Part shown: positions 25,973-34,780 of the stretch, piece after piece
How positions within the stretch are numbered: the stretch's first letter is position 1
Layout of the letters: every line of letters starts with the position of its first letter
Notes under the pieces: model-generated
What the model saw: the letters and a program-made list of their open reading frames with translations, nothing else
What the model was told of the DNA's origin: nothing
Database searches by the model: none
Translations under genes and position numbers: made by a program
Source: Luminiphilus sp.
Lineage (GTDB): Bacteria > Pseudomonadota > Gammaproteobacteria > Pseudomonadales > Halieaceae
DNA length: 47,329 bases
Assembly: GCA_029253705.1 (NCBI GenBank)
Contig: JAQWYY010000001.1
Coordinates: 1 to 47,329 of the forward strand
Direction: 5' to 3'

Positions 25973-26440
25973 ATGCAGTGCCCTTTTTGCACCATTGACG
26001 AAACTAAGGTAATTGACTCTCGTTTAGTTGCTGACGGTGGTCAGGTGCGGCGGCGGCGTGAGTGTCTTGGATGCAAAGAGCGCTTTACAACTTATGAGCT
26101 CGCCGAGTTGGTAATGCCACGAATCATCAAACAAAACGGGAGTCGTGAGCCTTTTAATGAAGAAAAGCTACGTGGTGGTTTTCTGAGGGCACTGGAAAAG
26201 CGGCCGGTTTCAGTTGAAGAAATTGAAAAGTGGATAACGCAGATTAAGCATAAGTTGCGCGCCACAGGCGAGAGAGAGCTGCCGTCAGATGAGGTGGGCA
26301 GCCATGTAATGGAGGCCCTCAAAGCCATGGACCAGGTAGCTTATGTGCGCTTTGCCTCGGTTTATCGCAGCTTTCAAGATCTTTCAGAGTTCAGGGACGC
26401 CATCGAGAGCTTGGAGGCGGAACCCCCCGCAGAAACGTGA
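25973..26440 (+). CDS. nrdR: transcriptional repressor NrdR
   Basis: 155-residue regulator of ribonucleotide reductase genes, senses ATP/dATP. The N-terminal zinc ribbon begins [42 protein letters not shown], with C3/C6 and C31/C34-type pairs. The ATP-cone follows ([34 protein letters not shown]). Full length. It overlaps the ribD GTG start by 4 nt (GTGA). It would bind NrdR boxes elsewhere; none is apparent in its own upstream region. Confidence 0.98.
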   Translation: MQCPFCTIDETKVIDSRLVADGGQVRRRRECLGCKERFTTYELAELVMPRIIKQNGSREPFNEEKLRGGFLRALEKRPVSVEEIEKWITQIKHKLRATGERELPSDEVGSHVMEALKAMDQVAYVRFASVYRSFQDLSEFRDAIESLEAEPPAET

Positions 26441-27555
26441 GCAACGCTTCTGTACCGTCAGAAGACGCCCTTTTTATGGAGCAGGCTCTCGTTGAGGCCC
26501 GCAAGGGTCGATTTTGGGCCTCACCTAACCCGCATGTGGGCTGTGTGGTCGTAAAGGACAATGCGATTATCGGAAAGGGTTTTACTCAGCCTGCAGGCGG
26601 TGCCCACGCCGAGGTTATGGCACTTAGTGCTTGTGCATCACCCGAGGATGCAACGGTGTATGTCACCCTTGAGCCCTGTGCACACCACGGGCGCACGGGC
26701 CCCTGTGTTGATGCGTTGATTAACGCAGGTGTTGGGCGAGTTGTCGGTGCGTTGGAAGATCCTAATCCCAGCGTCTCAGGACAGGGCTATAACCGGCTAA
26801 GGTCCGCGGGTATTGACGTGACTCAAGGTGTCTGTTCTGAGGCTGCTGCCCGTGAGTTGAAGGGGTTTTTATTGCGCATGGAGCGCGGATGGGGGCGTGT
26901 ACGTCTCAAGCTCGGTTGCTCTTTAGACGGCCGTACGGCGATGGCTTCGGGTGAGAGTCAGTGGATTACGGGTGCCTTAGCTCGCCAGGATGTGCAGCGC
27001 CAGCGCGCTGCCAGTTCGGTCATTATTACGGGTATTGGCACCGTGCTGGCGGACGATTGCTCTTTGACAGTTAGATCTGATGAGTTGGGTTTGGAGGGTG
27101 TCGAATTGGCGCGGGCATTGCATCGGCCGCCAACACGTGTGGTTCTCGACAGTTATGGTCGCACGCCAAATAGCGCTCGCGTCTTGTCAGCTGAAGCTCC
27201 AACCTTAGTCATAACAGCACCTGATCAGCAGCCTTTAACCGAGGGCCTGCACCGGACGGTAAGGCTTACTCGAGACGGTTTAGATTTGCGGGATATACTT
27301 AAAGTACTTGGGTCGGAAGGCGCCAATGAAATTTTGTTAGAAAGCGGCCCTTCATTGGCGGCGGCTTTTTTAAAAGAGGGCCTGGTCGATGAGTTACTCA
27401 TTTATCAAGCGCCGTTGCTTTTGGGCAGCTCCGCTCGCCCGCTTGCAGACCTCGCTTTTTCTGAGTTGAAAGATGGCATCCAATTGGCTTACCGAGAGGT
27501 GAGTCGTTTGGGCTCGGATCTGCGTATCATCGCTGCTGTAGTAGAGGAAAACTAA
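26437..27555 (+). CDS. ribD: bifunctional riboflavin deaminase-reductase
   Basis: 372 residues from GTG 26437; ATG 26476 is an alternative that would drop 13 residues. The N-terminal deaminase has the zinc site HAE (in [10 protein letters not shown]) and [11 protein letters not shown]. The C-terminal reductase starts near [26 protein letters not shown] and includes [19 protein letters not shown]. It converts the GTP cyclohydrolase II product through deamination and side-chain reduction. Part of the ribD-ribE-ribBX-ribH cluster. No FMN riboswitch can fit upstream, since the start overlaps nrdR. Confidence 0.97.
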   Translation: MSNASVPSEDALFMEQALVEARKGRFWASPNPHVGCVVVKDNAIIGKGFTQPAGGAHAEVMALSACASPEDATVYVTLEPCAHHGRTGPCVDALINAGVGRVVGALEDPNPSVSGQGYNRLRSAGIDVTQGVCSEAAARELKGFLLRMERGWGRVRLKLGCSLDGRTAMASGESQWITGALARQDVQRQRAASSVIITGIGTVLADDCSLTVRSDELGLEGVELARALHRPPTRVVLDSYGRTPNSARVLSAEAPTLVITAPDQQPLTEGLHRTVRLTRDGLDLRDILKVLGSEGANEILLESGPSLAAAFLKEGLVDELLIYQAPLLLGSSARPLADLAFSELKDGIQLAYREVSRLGSDLRIIAAVVEEN

Positions 27556-27559
27556 AGAC

Positions 27560-28216
27560 GTGTTTACAGGAATTATTCAGGCCGTTGGAGAAATTGCAGC
27601 GATGGAGACCCAAGGAGGCGATCTCCGGTTGCGGGTGCTCACGCGAAAACTCGATCTCAGTGATGTCCAGTTGGGTGACAGCATTGCCACTAGTGGAGTT
27701 TGTCTTACCGTTACGGGGTTGCCCGGTGACGGTTACTGGGCAGACGTTTCCATTGAGTCGTTAAATCTGACGACACTGGGCGATCGCAAGCCAGGGGATC
27801 ATGTCAATTTAGAGAAATCGCTAACGCCCACATCACGCTTAGGTGGCCACATTGTCAGTGGCCACGTTGACGGTGTGGGTACCGTGGTGTCGGTAGCACG
27901 TGAGGGCAGATCTTGGCGTTACGTTATTTCTGCGCCCCAAGAACTCGCACGCTATATCGCCCACAAGGGCAGCATTACGGTGGACGGTACCAGTTTAACC
28001 GTGAACTCGGTCGACGGGTCGGAGTTTGATCTCAATATCATTCCCCAAACCTTCGAGGAGACCGTGTTTGGAGAGTACCAAGAGGGCTCGCGTATCAACC
28101 TTGAGGTTGATGTGATCGCACGTTATTTAGAACGACTACTGCAGGGAGATAATGCCTCCCAGCGTTCAGGCCTCTCAATGGACGCGTTGCGTGCCTCAGG
28201 ATTTATTCATGACTAA
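27560..28216 (+). CDS. ribE: riboflavin synthase, alpha chain
   Basis: 218 residues starting at GTG 27560 (MFTGIIQAVGEI, the family N terminus). It has the two tandem lumazine-binding repeats: first with SIATSGVCLTV, second with GGHIVSGHVDGVG and VDGTSLTVNSV. It dismutates two 6,7-dimethyl-8-ribityllumazine molecules to riboflavin. Four bases separate it from ribD, and it overlaps the next gene by 8 nt. Confidence 0.97.
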   Translation: MFTGIIQAVGEIAAMETQGGDLRLRVLTRKLDLSDVQLGDSIATSGVCLTVTGLPGDGYWADVSIESLNLTTLGDRKPGDHVNLEKSLTPTSRLGGHIVSGHVDGVGTVVSVAREGRSWRYVISAPQELARYIAHKGSITVDGTSLTVNSVDGSEFDLNIIPQTFEETVFGEYQEGSRINLEVDVIARYLERLLQGDNASQRSGLSMDALRASGFIHD

Positions 28217-29324
28217 GACCCTAAACTATCGCAATCCTGCAGGTCTAATTAGTGATTTACGCCATGGTAATATGGTGTTGCTGTTACTAGAGGACAGCAG
28301 CGGTGGTGTCACTGGTATCGTGACGATCGCAGCAGAACTTTGTGAGGCAAGCCACATCACTTTTATGGCACGTCAGGCTCGAGGGTTAATTTGTTTAGGG
28401 CTCACCCGGGAGCGTTGCGAATACCTCCATTTGCCACTAATGGTAGAGGGGCAGGGTGATACTGCGCCGTTTACTCTTTCCATAGAGGCAACAGAAGGTA
28501 TTGAAACGGGAATTTCAGCCAAAGACCGGGCGCGCACCGTTCGTGTGGCTGTAGCACCGCAAACTTCTGCGGCCGATCTGGTGCAGCCCGGGCACATTTT
28601 TCCTGTGGCGGCAGAAGACGGTGGGTTGCTCACGCGAGCTGACAGAGCAGAAGCCACTACAGACCTAGCTAGGTTGGCTGGCTTGTTTCCTGCAGCAGTG
28701 TTTACCGAGGTGCTGGACGAGACGGGCAACATAGCAAGGGGTGATGCGCTAGAGCGGTTTGCCGCGCTTCATGAATTACCCATAGGCAGAGTCTCTGAGC
28801 TTATTGATCATAGGCTCACAACAGAGCGCACAATAGAGCGTATTCGGCAAGGCTTGGTTGAAACCACTCACGGTGAGTTTGAGTTGACAGTGTACCGTGA
28901 GCTTCATCAGGGCTCTCTTCATCTGGCGTTGAGCAGAGGAACTTTGCAAAGCGATGAGACGACGGTCGTACGGGTACATGTGACCTCTGCCCTCCGAGAT
29001 TTAGTGGGAACGACTCTTCAGGGGCAAACCACGTGGCGCTTTGATACGAGTTTGGCCGAGATCGCCGCATCTGAACGAGGTGTTCTCGTGCTGATATCTA
29101 GGCCCGAGACTGCCGAGGCATTATTGGCTAGTGTTGACCGCCTCTTGGGCTTGCCGGTGACGGAGCAGACTGCAACACAGGCTGGCTATGCGTCAATTGG
29201 TTTAGGAGCTCAGATTCTTAATGATTTGGGGGTGGGAAAGATTGAACTGTTGGGTGCGCCACTGAAGTACAATGCCCTCGCTGGGTTTGGACTGGAAGTG
29301 GTAAATTTTGTCGCGCCCGAGTAA
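28209..29324 (+). CDS. RibBA/RibBX-like protein with both catalytic sites degraded
   Basis: 371 residues from ATG 28209 (AGGA 7 nt upstream; the track start at 28152 lies deep in ribE). The order of a RibB (DHBP synthase) domain plus a GTP cyclohydrolase II-like domain is kept. However, the RibB loop, normally D-x-D-R-E-N-E-G-D, reads LEDSSGGVTGI (27-37), and the RAGHTE motif reads RADRAE (143-148). In the C-terminal half the C-x10-C-x-C zinc site is gone (VRVHVTSALRDLVGTT) and the arginine-rich GRGIGL segment is replaced by SERGVLVLI. The fold end IGLGAQILNDLGVGKIELLG is retained. RibBX proteins of proteobacteria lack GTP cyclohydrolase activity but usually keep RibB; this one appears to have lost both. 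It may be structural or regulatory. Confidence 0.88.
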   Translation: MTKTLNYRNPAGLISDLRHGNMVLLLLEDSSGGVTGIVTIAAELCEASHITFMARQARGLICLGLTRERCEYLHLPLMVEGQGDTAPFTLSIEATEGIETGISAKDRARTVRVAVAPQTSAADLVQPGHIFPVAAEDGGLLTRADRAEATTDLARLAGLFPAAVFTEVLDETGNIARGDALERFAALHELPIGRVSELIDHRLTTERTIERIRQGLVETTHGEFELTVYRELHQGSLHLALSRGTLQSDETTVVRVHVTSALRDLVGTTLQGQTTWRFDTSLAEIAASERGVLVLISRPETAEALLASVDRLLGLPVTEQTATQAGYASIGLGAQILNDLGVGKIELLGAPLKYNALAGFGLEVVNFVAPE

Positions 29325-29351
29325 TACGCACGAAATTTTTAGGAGAAGCAA

Positions 29352-29834
29352 ATGAGTAGCCAGGGAATACGAACAACCGAAGGCACATTGGGACCTAACC
29401 AAGGGCGATATGTATTAGTGGTGGCTCGCTGGAATAGTTTTGTTGTCGAGCACCTTCTTGAAGGCGCTCTGGACACTTTACGGCGCCATGGCATTAGCGA
29501 TGATCAGATGCACATTGTGCGAGTGCCAGGTGCATTCGAAATCCCTATAGCTTGCCAAAAATTAGCTCAGCGCGATGACTGTGATGCCATTATTGCACTC
29601 GGTGCGGTTATCCGTGGTGGTACACCTCACTTTGAATATGTTGCTGGTGAGTGTACCAAGGGTCTGGCTCAGGTACAGATGGAAACAGGCAAACCTATAG
29701 CGTTTGGCGTGCTTACAGTCGACTCGATCGAGCAGGCAGTTGAGCGTTCTGGTACCAAAGCGGGTAACAAAGGTGCTGAAGCGGCCATGAGTGCCTTGGA
29801 AATGGTGAGTTTGAGTATCGCCCTGGGAGTTTAA
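29352..29834 (+). CDS. ribH: 6,7-dimethyl-8-ribityllumazine synthase
   Basis: 160 residues, ATG 29352 with AGGAGAAG upstream. Characteristic segments: [58 protein letters not shown] (catalytic histidine region) and [29 protein letters not shown]. It condenses the RibB product (a C4 phosphate) with the pyrimidine from RibD to lumazine; members assemble into pentamers or 60-mers. nusB follows after 5 nt. Confidence 0.97.
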   Translation: MSSQGIRTTEGTLGPNQGRYVLVVARWNSFVVEHLLEGALDTLRRHGISDDQMHIVRVPGAFEIPIACQKLAQRDDCDAIIALGAVIRGGTPHFEYVAGECTKGLAQVQMETGKPIAFGVLTVDSIEQAVERSGTKAGNKGAEAAMSALEMVSLSIALGV

Positions 29835-29839
29835 GGGTA

Positions 29840-30286
29840 ATGTCATCGATAAATGCCTTAGCTGCGCAGCGACGTCGCGCTAGACACTTTGCGCTTCAAG
29901 GTCTCTATCAGTGGTCAATGACTCAGGCAAACCTCGCAGAAATTGAAGCTGAGTTTAGAATTGACAACGACTTCTCTCATGTCGACGGCGAATATTATCG
30001 GGCGTTGCTCACGGGTGTTGTTAGTGACGCATGCGAACTAGACAGCAGCTTCGAGCAGTTACTCGATCGTACCCTAGACGAGCTTGACCCTATTGAACGC
30101 TCGTTGCTGCGATTGGGCACTTTCGAGCTAAAGGAACGTATTGATGTGCCCTATAAGGTGGTGATCAATGAATCTGTGGCTCTAGCTAAAAAATTTGGTG
30201 CGACCGACAGTTACCGCTATATCAACGGTGTGCTTGACAAAGTCGCTAGAAATTACCGCCAAATTGAAATCAATGCAGAAGCCTAA
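29840..30286 (+). CDS. nusB: transcription antitermination factor NusB
   Basis: 148 residues, all-helical RNA-binding factor that acts with NusE(S10) at boxA in rRNA leaders. Typical sequence: RRRARHFALQGLYQWSMTQ, DGEYYRALLTGVV, LDPIERSLLRLGTFELK and VPYKVVINESVALAKKFGATDSYRYINGVLDKVAR. ribH-nusB adjacency is widely conserved. The GTAATG start follows GGG at the ribH end. Confidence 0.97.
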   Translation: MSSINALAAQRRRARHFALQGLYQWSMTQANLAEIEAEFRIDNDFSHVDGEYYRALLTGVVSDACELDSSFEQLLDRTLDELDPIERSLLRLGTFELKERIDVPYKVVINESVALAKKFGATDSYRYINGVLDKVARNYRQIEINAEA

Positions 30287-30297
30287 TGTAGTGCGTC

Positions 30298-31233
30298 ATG
30301 GCGGGTGGTGAATTTGATCTTATTTATCGCCATCTTGGTATTTTTGGCGCAGGCTCTCAGGTGCGCTTGGGCGTTGGGGACGATGCTGCTGTGCTGGCAC
30401 TCCCCGCTAATTCCGAGTTAGTTGTATCCTCTGATAGCGTTGTCGAGGGCACGCACTTCCCTGAATTCACGCTACCTGAGCACGTCGCAACGCGCGCTGT
30501 AGCGGCGGCGGCCAGCGATTTGGCCGCTATGGCTGCTGAACCTTTGGCGATGACCCTGGCGCTAACATTACCCGAACCTGACGAACTGTGGCTGCATAGT
30601 TTCAGCCAAGGCCTGGGCCGTTGCGTAGAGGCTTTGTCTTTGCCTTTGGTGGGGGGGGATTTAACTCGGGGTCCGCTGTCCGTTACTGTTACGGTGATGG
30701 GAAGTGTGCCGACAGGCCGAGCGCTTGTGCGTTCTGGCGCTAAGCCTGGGGATTGGCTTTGTGTAACCCACACGCTAGGTGACGCAGCTGCAGGGCTTGC
30801 GCTGATCATGGGTCAGCTGCAAAGCGACTATGAAGTTGCTGCTGAGGATGAGGAGTTTCTGGAGACAAGGTTTTACCAGCCGACAGCGCGTTTGGAGTGG
30901 GTGTCTTGGTTGCGGGAGCATGCCCGTAGCGCTATCGATATTTCAGATGGTCTGCTTGTAGATGTTGCGCACATGGCGGATGCCTCGGGTTGCGCTTGCA
31001 TAATAGACAGTGGGGCGTTGCCTCTGTCCCCTGCATTGTCTCGCTTGGACGCTAACCTGCGTTTAGACTTGGCACTGGCTGGCGGCGACGATTACGAACT
31101 TGCAGTGGCGGTTCCGCCTAAAACCGAGTTACCGCCGGGCTTAGTGCAAGTGGGTGAGTTTCACGAGGGGTCAGGCGTGCAATGTGATTATATTCCAGCG
31201 AAACGGGTGGGTTTCGACCACTTTGGTGCTTAA
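30298..31233 (+). CDS. thiL: thiamine-monophosphate kinase
   Basis: 311 residues. It phosphorylates thiamine monophosphate to the active pyrophosphate with ATP. Family motifs: GEFDLIYRHLG, GVGDDAAVL, VVSSDSVVEGTHF, ATRAVAAAASDLAAMAAEP, VGGDLTRGPLSVTVTVMG, AIDISDGLLVDVAHMAD and ALAGGDDYELAVAVP. The glycine/aspartate metal-binding residues are intact. The stop is directly followed by pgpA without a gap. Confidence 0.96.
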   Translation: MAGGEFDLIYRHLGIFGAGSQVRLGVGDDAAVLALPANSELVVSSDSVVEGTHFPEFTLPEHVATRAVAAAASDLAAMAAEPLAMTLALTLPEPDELWLHSFSQGLGRCVEALSLPLVGGDLTRGPLSVTVTVMGSVPTGRALVRSGAKPGDWLCVTHTLGDAAAGLALIMGQLQSDYEVAAEDEEFLETRFYQPTARLEWVSWLREHARSAIDISDGLLVDVAHMADASGCACIIDSGALPLSPALSRLDANLRLDLALAGGDDYELAVAVPPKTELPPGLVQVGEFHEGSGVQCDYIPAKRVGFDHFGA

Positions 31234-31743
31234 ATGAACAGTCAATTACCCTCAGTGGGTCAAGTCATCAGGTCTCCCGCGCTTTTGCTTGCAACGTGGT
31301 GGGGGTCCGGTTTGTCCCCTCGAGCGCCCGGAACTGTGGGTAGCGTTGCAGCTTTACCTTTTTGCTATTTGTGGCTGTTGACCTTACCGGGTTGGGGCGT
31401 TGCGGGGGTCGCGTTTGTCCTTTTATTTTTAGGGGTCTGGGCTGCAACGCAGGCGGGAGAGGCCTGGGGAAAGGTCGATCATGGTGCGATAGTAATCGAT
31501 GAAGTCTTGGGGCAGCTCTTGGCCCTAGCGATCCCTTTTTACGTCATGAGCACCTCGGTGATAAGCCTCGAGCTCTTGCTGATTGGGTTTGTGCTGTTTA
31601 GGTTATTCGACGTTGCCAAACCATGGCCGGTCAGTTATTTCGATAACCACTGGAAGTCTGGTTGGGGAGTCATGATGGACGATGTCGCAGCGGGTGTATT
31701 GGCTGGCTTGGGTGCTTTGCTCGTTTTAACGCTTTTAGCCTAA
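31234..31743 (+). CDS. pgpA: phosphatidylglycerophosphatase A
   Basis: 169-residue inner-membrane enzyme that dephosphorylates phosphatidylglycerol phosphate to phosphatidylglycerol. The motif WWGSGLSPRAPGTVGSVAALP is typical, as is WGKVDHGAIVIDEVLGQLLAL and the FRLFDVAKPWPVSYFDNHWKSGWGVMMDDVAAG segment. About four membrane helices. Starts immediately after thiL. It ends 4 nt from the convergent ispA stop, so no room is left for a separate terminator. Confidence 0.96.
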   Translation: MNSQLPSVGQVIRSPALLLATWWGSGLSPRAPGTVGSVAALPFCYLWLLTLPGWGVAGVAFVLLFLGVWAATQAGEAWGKVDHGAIVIDEVLGQLLALAIPFYVMSTSVISLELLLIGFVLFRLFDVAKPWPVSYFDNHWKSGWGVMMDDVAAGVLAGLGALLVLTLLA

Positions 31744-31747
31744 TCCC

Positions 31748-32590
31748 CTAATGTTCGCGTCTGACCATGGCGATTGCCAGATTCAACAACGGTTGCGCGG
31801 ATTCACCATAAGGGCTAAGACAAGCTATGGCCTCCGCCAATAACTTTTCAGCTTCTTTCTGCGCTCCTTCAAGGCCAAGGCAACTAACGTAGGTTGATTT
31901 CTCTACGGCAACATCCTTCCCAGCAGTTTTCCCCAAGGTGGCACTGTTCTGAGTGACGTCCAATATATCGTCGGCGACCTGAAAGGCGAGGCCGATAGTG
32001 CTCGCGAATTGCCCAAGACACGTCATATCACGCTCTGTAGCCTGTGCGCAGATAGCACCAGAAAGTACCGCGGCTTTAATGAGGGCTCCGGTTTTCTTTT
32101 CATGGATAAGGCGTAGCTGCTCGAAGCTGGAGGTCGCACCCTCTGCTGCCATGTCTAGAGCCTGCCCTCCAACCATGCCACTGAATCCAATGGCGTTGGC
32201 TATTAGGGCGATCAGTTTTAGCCGCGTATCACTGGGGAGTCGATCATCTTCGGAGATCAGGGAAAAAGCAGCGGTCTGTAATCCATCACCTATGAGTATG
32301 GCCGTTGCCTCATCGTAGACAGTATGCACGGTAGGCTTTCCTCGGCGCAGTGCATCGTTGTCCATGGCGGGAAGATCATCGTGCACCAGCGAATACGTAT
32401 GTAGCCACTCGATGGCGGTGGCCGCAGAAGCCGCAGAGTCCTCTGGCCCCTCGCAAAGCATACGATAACTTGCCATGACCAAGCGGGCCCGCAAGCGCTT
32501 CCCACTATTCTCAAGGACATAGTGCAAAGCATTAGCCAGCCGCGGATCATCACAAATTAGCGGGGTTTTGGGCGTCGCTACGTCACTCAT
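31748..32590 (-). CDS. ispA: (2E,6E)-farnesyl diphosphate synthase
   Basis: 280-residue prenyltransferase. The first aspartate-rich motif is DDLPAMDND (in HTYSLVHDDLPAMDND), the second DDILD (in QVADDILDVTQ). GKRLRARL at the N terminus and GGQALDMAAEG fit the family. It condenses two isopentenyl diphosphate units with dimethylallyl diphosphate. Slightly shorter at the N terminus than many (about 295), but core residues are present. The start overlaps the xseB stop by 4 nt. Confidence 0.96.
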   Translation of the reverse strand: MSDVATPKTPLICDDPRLANALHYVLENSGKRLRARLVMASYRMLCEGPEDSAASAATAIEWLHTYSLVHDDLPAMDNDALRRGKPTVHTVYDEATAILIGDGLQTAAFSLISEDDRLPSDTRLKLIALIANAIGFSGMVGGQALDMAAEGATSSFEQLRLIHEKKTGALIKAAVLSGAICAQATERDMTCLGQFASTIGLAFQVADDILDVTQNSATLGKTAGKDVAVEKSTYVSCLGLEGAQKEAEKLLAEAIACLSPYGESAQPLLNLAIAMVRREH

Positions 32591-32820
32591 GAATCGATGG
32601 GTTGAACCTGACCGTCTTCTGTCACCATGGCGACACGCTGCTCGGCAGCGTCAAGGACCTTGCTTGCTGCCGTCACAAGGGCCATGCCTTGCTCGTAAAA
32701 GGTTAGCGATTCCTCAAGCGATACATCGGGGTCTTCCAGTTTCTCCACGATGTTTGCGAGTGCTTCCATCTGTTCCTTAAGTGATGGTGAGGCGTCGTTT
32801 GTGTTGGCTGCTTTAGGCAA
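32587..32820 (-). CDS. xseB: exodeoxyribonuclease VII small subunit
   Basis: 77 residues. Typical XseB pattern: SLKEQMEALANIVEKLEDPDVSLEESLTFYEQGMALVTAASKVLDAAEQRV, two helices forming a coiled hairpin that binds XseA. xseB-ispA overlap by 4 nt is the usual coupling. dxs, commonly downstream of ispA, is here upstream of xseB. Confidence 0.95.
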   Translation of the reverse strand: MPKAANTNDASPSLKEQMEALANIVEKLEDPDVSLEESLTFYEQGMALVTAASKVLDAAEQRVAMVTEDGQVQPIDS

Positions 32821-32836
32821 AGCACGGCTCCTGATG

Positions 32837-32864
32837 GTTAAAAACCCAAAATTTTTGGTTTAAC
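32837..32864. promoter_or_regulatory. A/T-rich inverted repeat between dxs and xseB
   Basis: An imperfect inverted repeat with ends GTTAAA/TTTAAC and centre CCAAAA/TTTTGG lies in the 54-nt gap. On the minus strand it follows the dxs stop and precedes xseB. It could be a terminator-like stem for dxs or an operator for xseB-ispA. Beside it, TTAACACAGTGTGAA is a further near-palindrome. Confidence 0.35.
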
Positions 32865-32874
32865 ACAGTGTGAA

Positions 32875-34779
32875 CTAAACAATTTTTGTTAACGCTTCTG
32901 CTGCAGCGGTTGTTAAGGTTCCTGCATCAATAATGGCTTCGCTGGTCAGCCCTGCTGCCCTTCGGTTTTCGGTCTGACTGCCGTGATGGATGAACGCATC
33001 GGGGATAGCAATATGCCGGATCTCAATATCGATATTGGCACCCGACAAAAATTCAGCAACGGCACTTCCCGCGCCACCAGCTAGGGCGTTTTCCTCAACG
33101 GTAATCAGTCGATCATGGGATTGTGCAACCTGCAACAATAAGCCCTCATCAAGCGGCTTGGCCCATCGCATGTCGACTAATGTGGCCTTGAGGGCCTTGG
33201 CAGCAATTTCTGCTTCATCTAACATCACGCCGAAGTTAAGAATTGCCACCTTGTGGCCTGTTCTAAGTGTTACCGCCTCACCAATAGGCAGCGCGGTCAT
33301 TTGTTGCTCGACCAGTGCCCCAGTTCCTGCACCACGTGGATAGCGAATTGCGGCTGGCCCCTCATATTGATAGGCCGTATATAGCAGTTGGCGGCATTCG
33401 TTTTCATCAGAGGGGCAAGCGATGATCATATTGGGAATGCATCTTAAATAACTCAGATCATAAACCCCGTGGTGGGTTGCGCCGTCTTGCCCCACCAGCC
33501 CTCCACGATCAATGGCAAAGGTGACGTCCAAGTTTTGCAGGGCAACATCGTGTATGAGTTGATCATAGGCCCTTTGTAAAAATGTGGAGTAAATAGCCAC
33601 GACCGGTTTAAGGCCATCACAAGCCATACCCGCAGCAAGGGTGACGGCATGCTGTTCGGCAATGGCAACGTCGTGGTAGCGGTCTGGATATTCTTCAGAG
33701 AATCGCACCATTCCTGAACCCTCGCACATTGCGGGGGTGATTCCGATCAGGCGGCTGTCGACGGCGGCTGTGTCGCACAACCAACGACCGAACACATCCT
33801 GATACTTTGGAGGTGAGGGTTTCTTGTTGCTGTTAGTGTCTGGGTTGGCTTCAATTTTATTAATGGCATGATAGCCCACCGGATCGCTCTCCGCTGGACT
33901 GAAGCCTTTGCCCTTCACCGTGCGGATGTGAAGTAGTTGGGGCCCCTTGAGCTCTATCATCGCCTCAAGGGTTTGCACCAGTTGAGGGAGGTCGTGGCCA
34001 TCTAGCGGACCCACGTAATTAAAGCCTAACTCTTCAAACAACATTCCGGGGGCTACTAGGCTCTTCATTTGCTCTTCAGTCTTTTTGGCAAAATCCCAGG
34101 CTGTCCGTACGTGTTCTAAGATGCGCTTGGAGCCCTCTCTGAGCGCGATGTAAGTAGGGCTTGCCCAAATTTTAGCGAAATAGGTGGCCAAGCCACCGGT
34201 GTTGTGCCCAATAGACATCTGGTTGTCATTCAGAATAACCAGCATATTTGGTCGAACATGTCCGGCATGAGCGAGAGCTTCAAAGGCCATGCCTCCGGTA
34301 ATGGCTCCGTCGCCTATTACCGCCACTACCTTGCGCTCCAAGCCTTGTCGATGGGCTGCAATGGCCATGCCCATGGCGGCTGAAATGCTTGTAGAGCTGT
34401 GACCCACGCCAAATGTATCGAAACTGCTTTCGCTGCGTTTTGGAAAGCCCGACAGCCCTTTTGCCTGTCGAATGGTCGCGAGTCGTTCCATGCGTCCGGT
34501 GAGAATTTTATGGGGATAGGTTTGGTGGCCTACATCCCAAACTATCCGGTCCTCAGGGGTATTCAGCACGTGATGTAGCGCTATTGATAACTCGACAACA
34601 CCTAGCCCGGCACCAAAGTGACCGCCGGTTTGACTGACACTAAACAACATATACTGCCGAACTTCGTTGGCAAGCGTTTGTAAGTCGTCCTCACCTAGAG
34701 ATCTAAGCACTCCTAGATCAGAGTTGATCTTTTCCAGTAGCGGCGTGACAGGTTTGACGGTAGGGAACGTTGTGGTCAT
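32875..34779 (-). CDS. dxs: 1-deoxy-D-xylulose-5-phosphate synthase
   Basis: 634 residues from ATG 34779 (MTTTFPTVKPVTPLLEKINS), the usual length; the track start at 34893 would run into the preceding gene. Thiamine-diphosphate enzyme, first step of the MEP isoprenoid pathway. Visible motifs: GGHFGAGLGVVELSIALHHVLNTPEDRIVWDVGHQTYPHKILTGR, the ThDP/Mg site GDGAITGGMAFEAL ... NDNQMSI, and EQHAVTLAAGMA with the catalytic glutamate. The MEP product feeds ispA, two genes downstream. It starts just 1 nt after the stop of the upstream SGNH-like gene. Confidence 0.97.
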   Translation of the reverse strand: MTTTFPTVKPVTPLLEKINSDLGVLRSLGEDDLQTLANEVRQYMLFSVSQTGGHFGAGLGVVELSIALHHVLNTPEDRIVWDVGHQTYPHKILTGRMERLATIRQAKGLSGFPKRSESSFDTFGVGHSSTSISAAMGMAIAAHRQGLERKVVAVIGDGAITGGMAFEALAHAGHVRPNMLVILNDNQMSIGHNTGGLATYFAKIWASPTYIALREGSKRILEHVRTAWDFAKKTEEQMKSLVAPGMLFEELGFNYVGPLDGHDLPQLVQTLEAMIELKGPQLLHIRTVKGKGFSPAESDPVGYHAINKIEANPDTNSNKKPSPPKYQDVFGRWLCDTAAVDSRLIGITPAMCEGSGMVRFSEEYPDRYHDVAIAEQHAVTLAAGMACDGLKPVVAIYSTFLQRAYDQLIHDVALQNLDVTFAIDRGGLVGQDGATHHGVYDLSYLRCIPNMIIACPSDENECRQLLYTAYQYEGPAAIRYPRGAGTGALVEQQMTALPIGEAVTLRTGHKVAILNFGVMLDEAEIAAKALKATLVDMRWAKPLDEGLLLQVAQSHDRLITVEENALAGGAGSAVAEFLSGANIDIEIRHIAIPDAFIHHGSQTENRRAAGLTSEAIIDAGTLTTAAAEALTKIV

Positions 34780-34780
34780 T

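Noticed and set aside
26380-26436. FMN riboswitch ahead of the rib genes
   Set aside because: ribD starts inside the nrdR stop codon, leaving no room, and none of the conserved RFN-type structure is visible.
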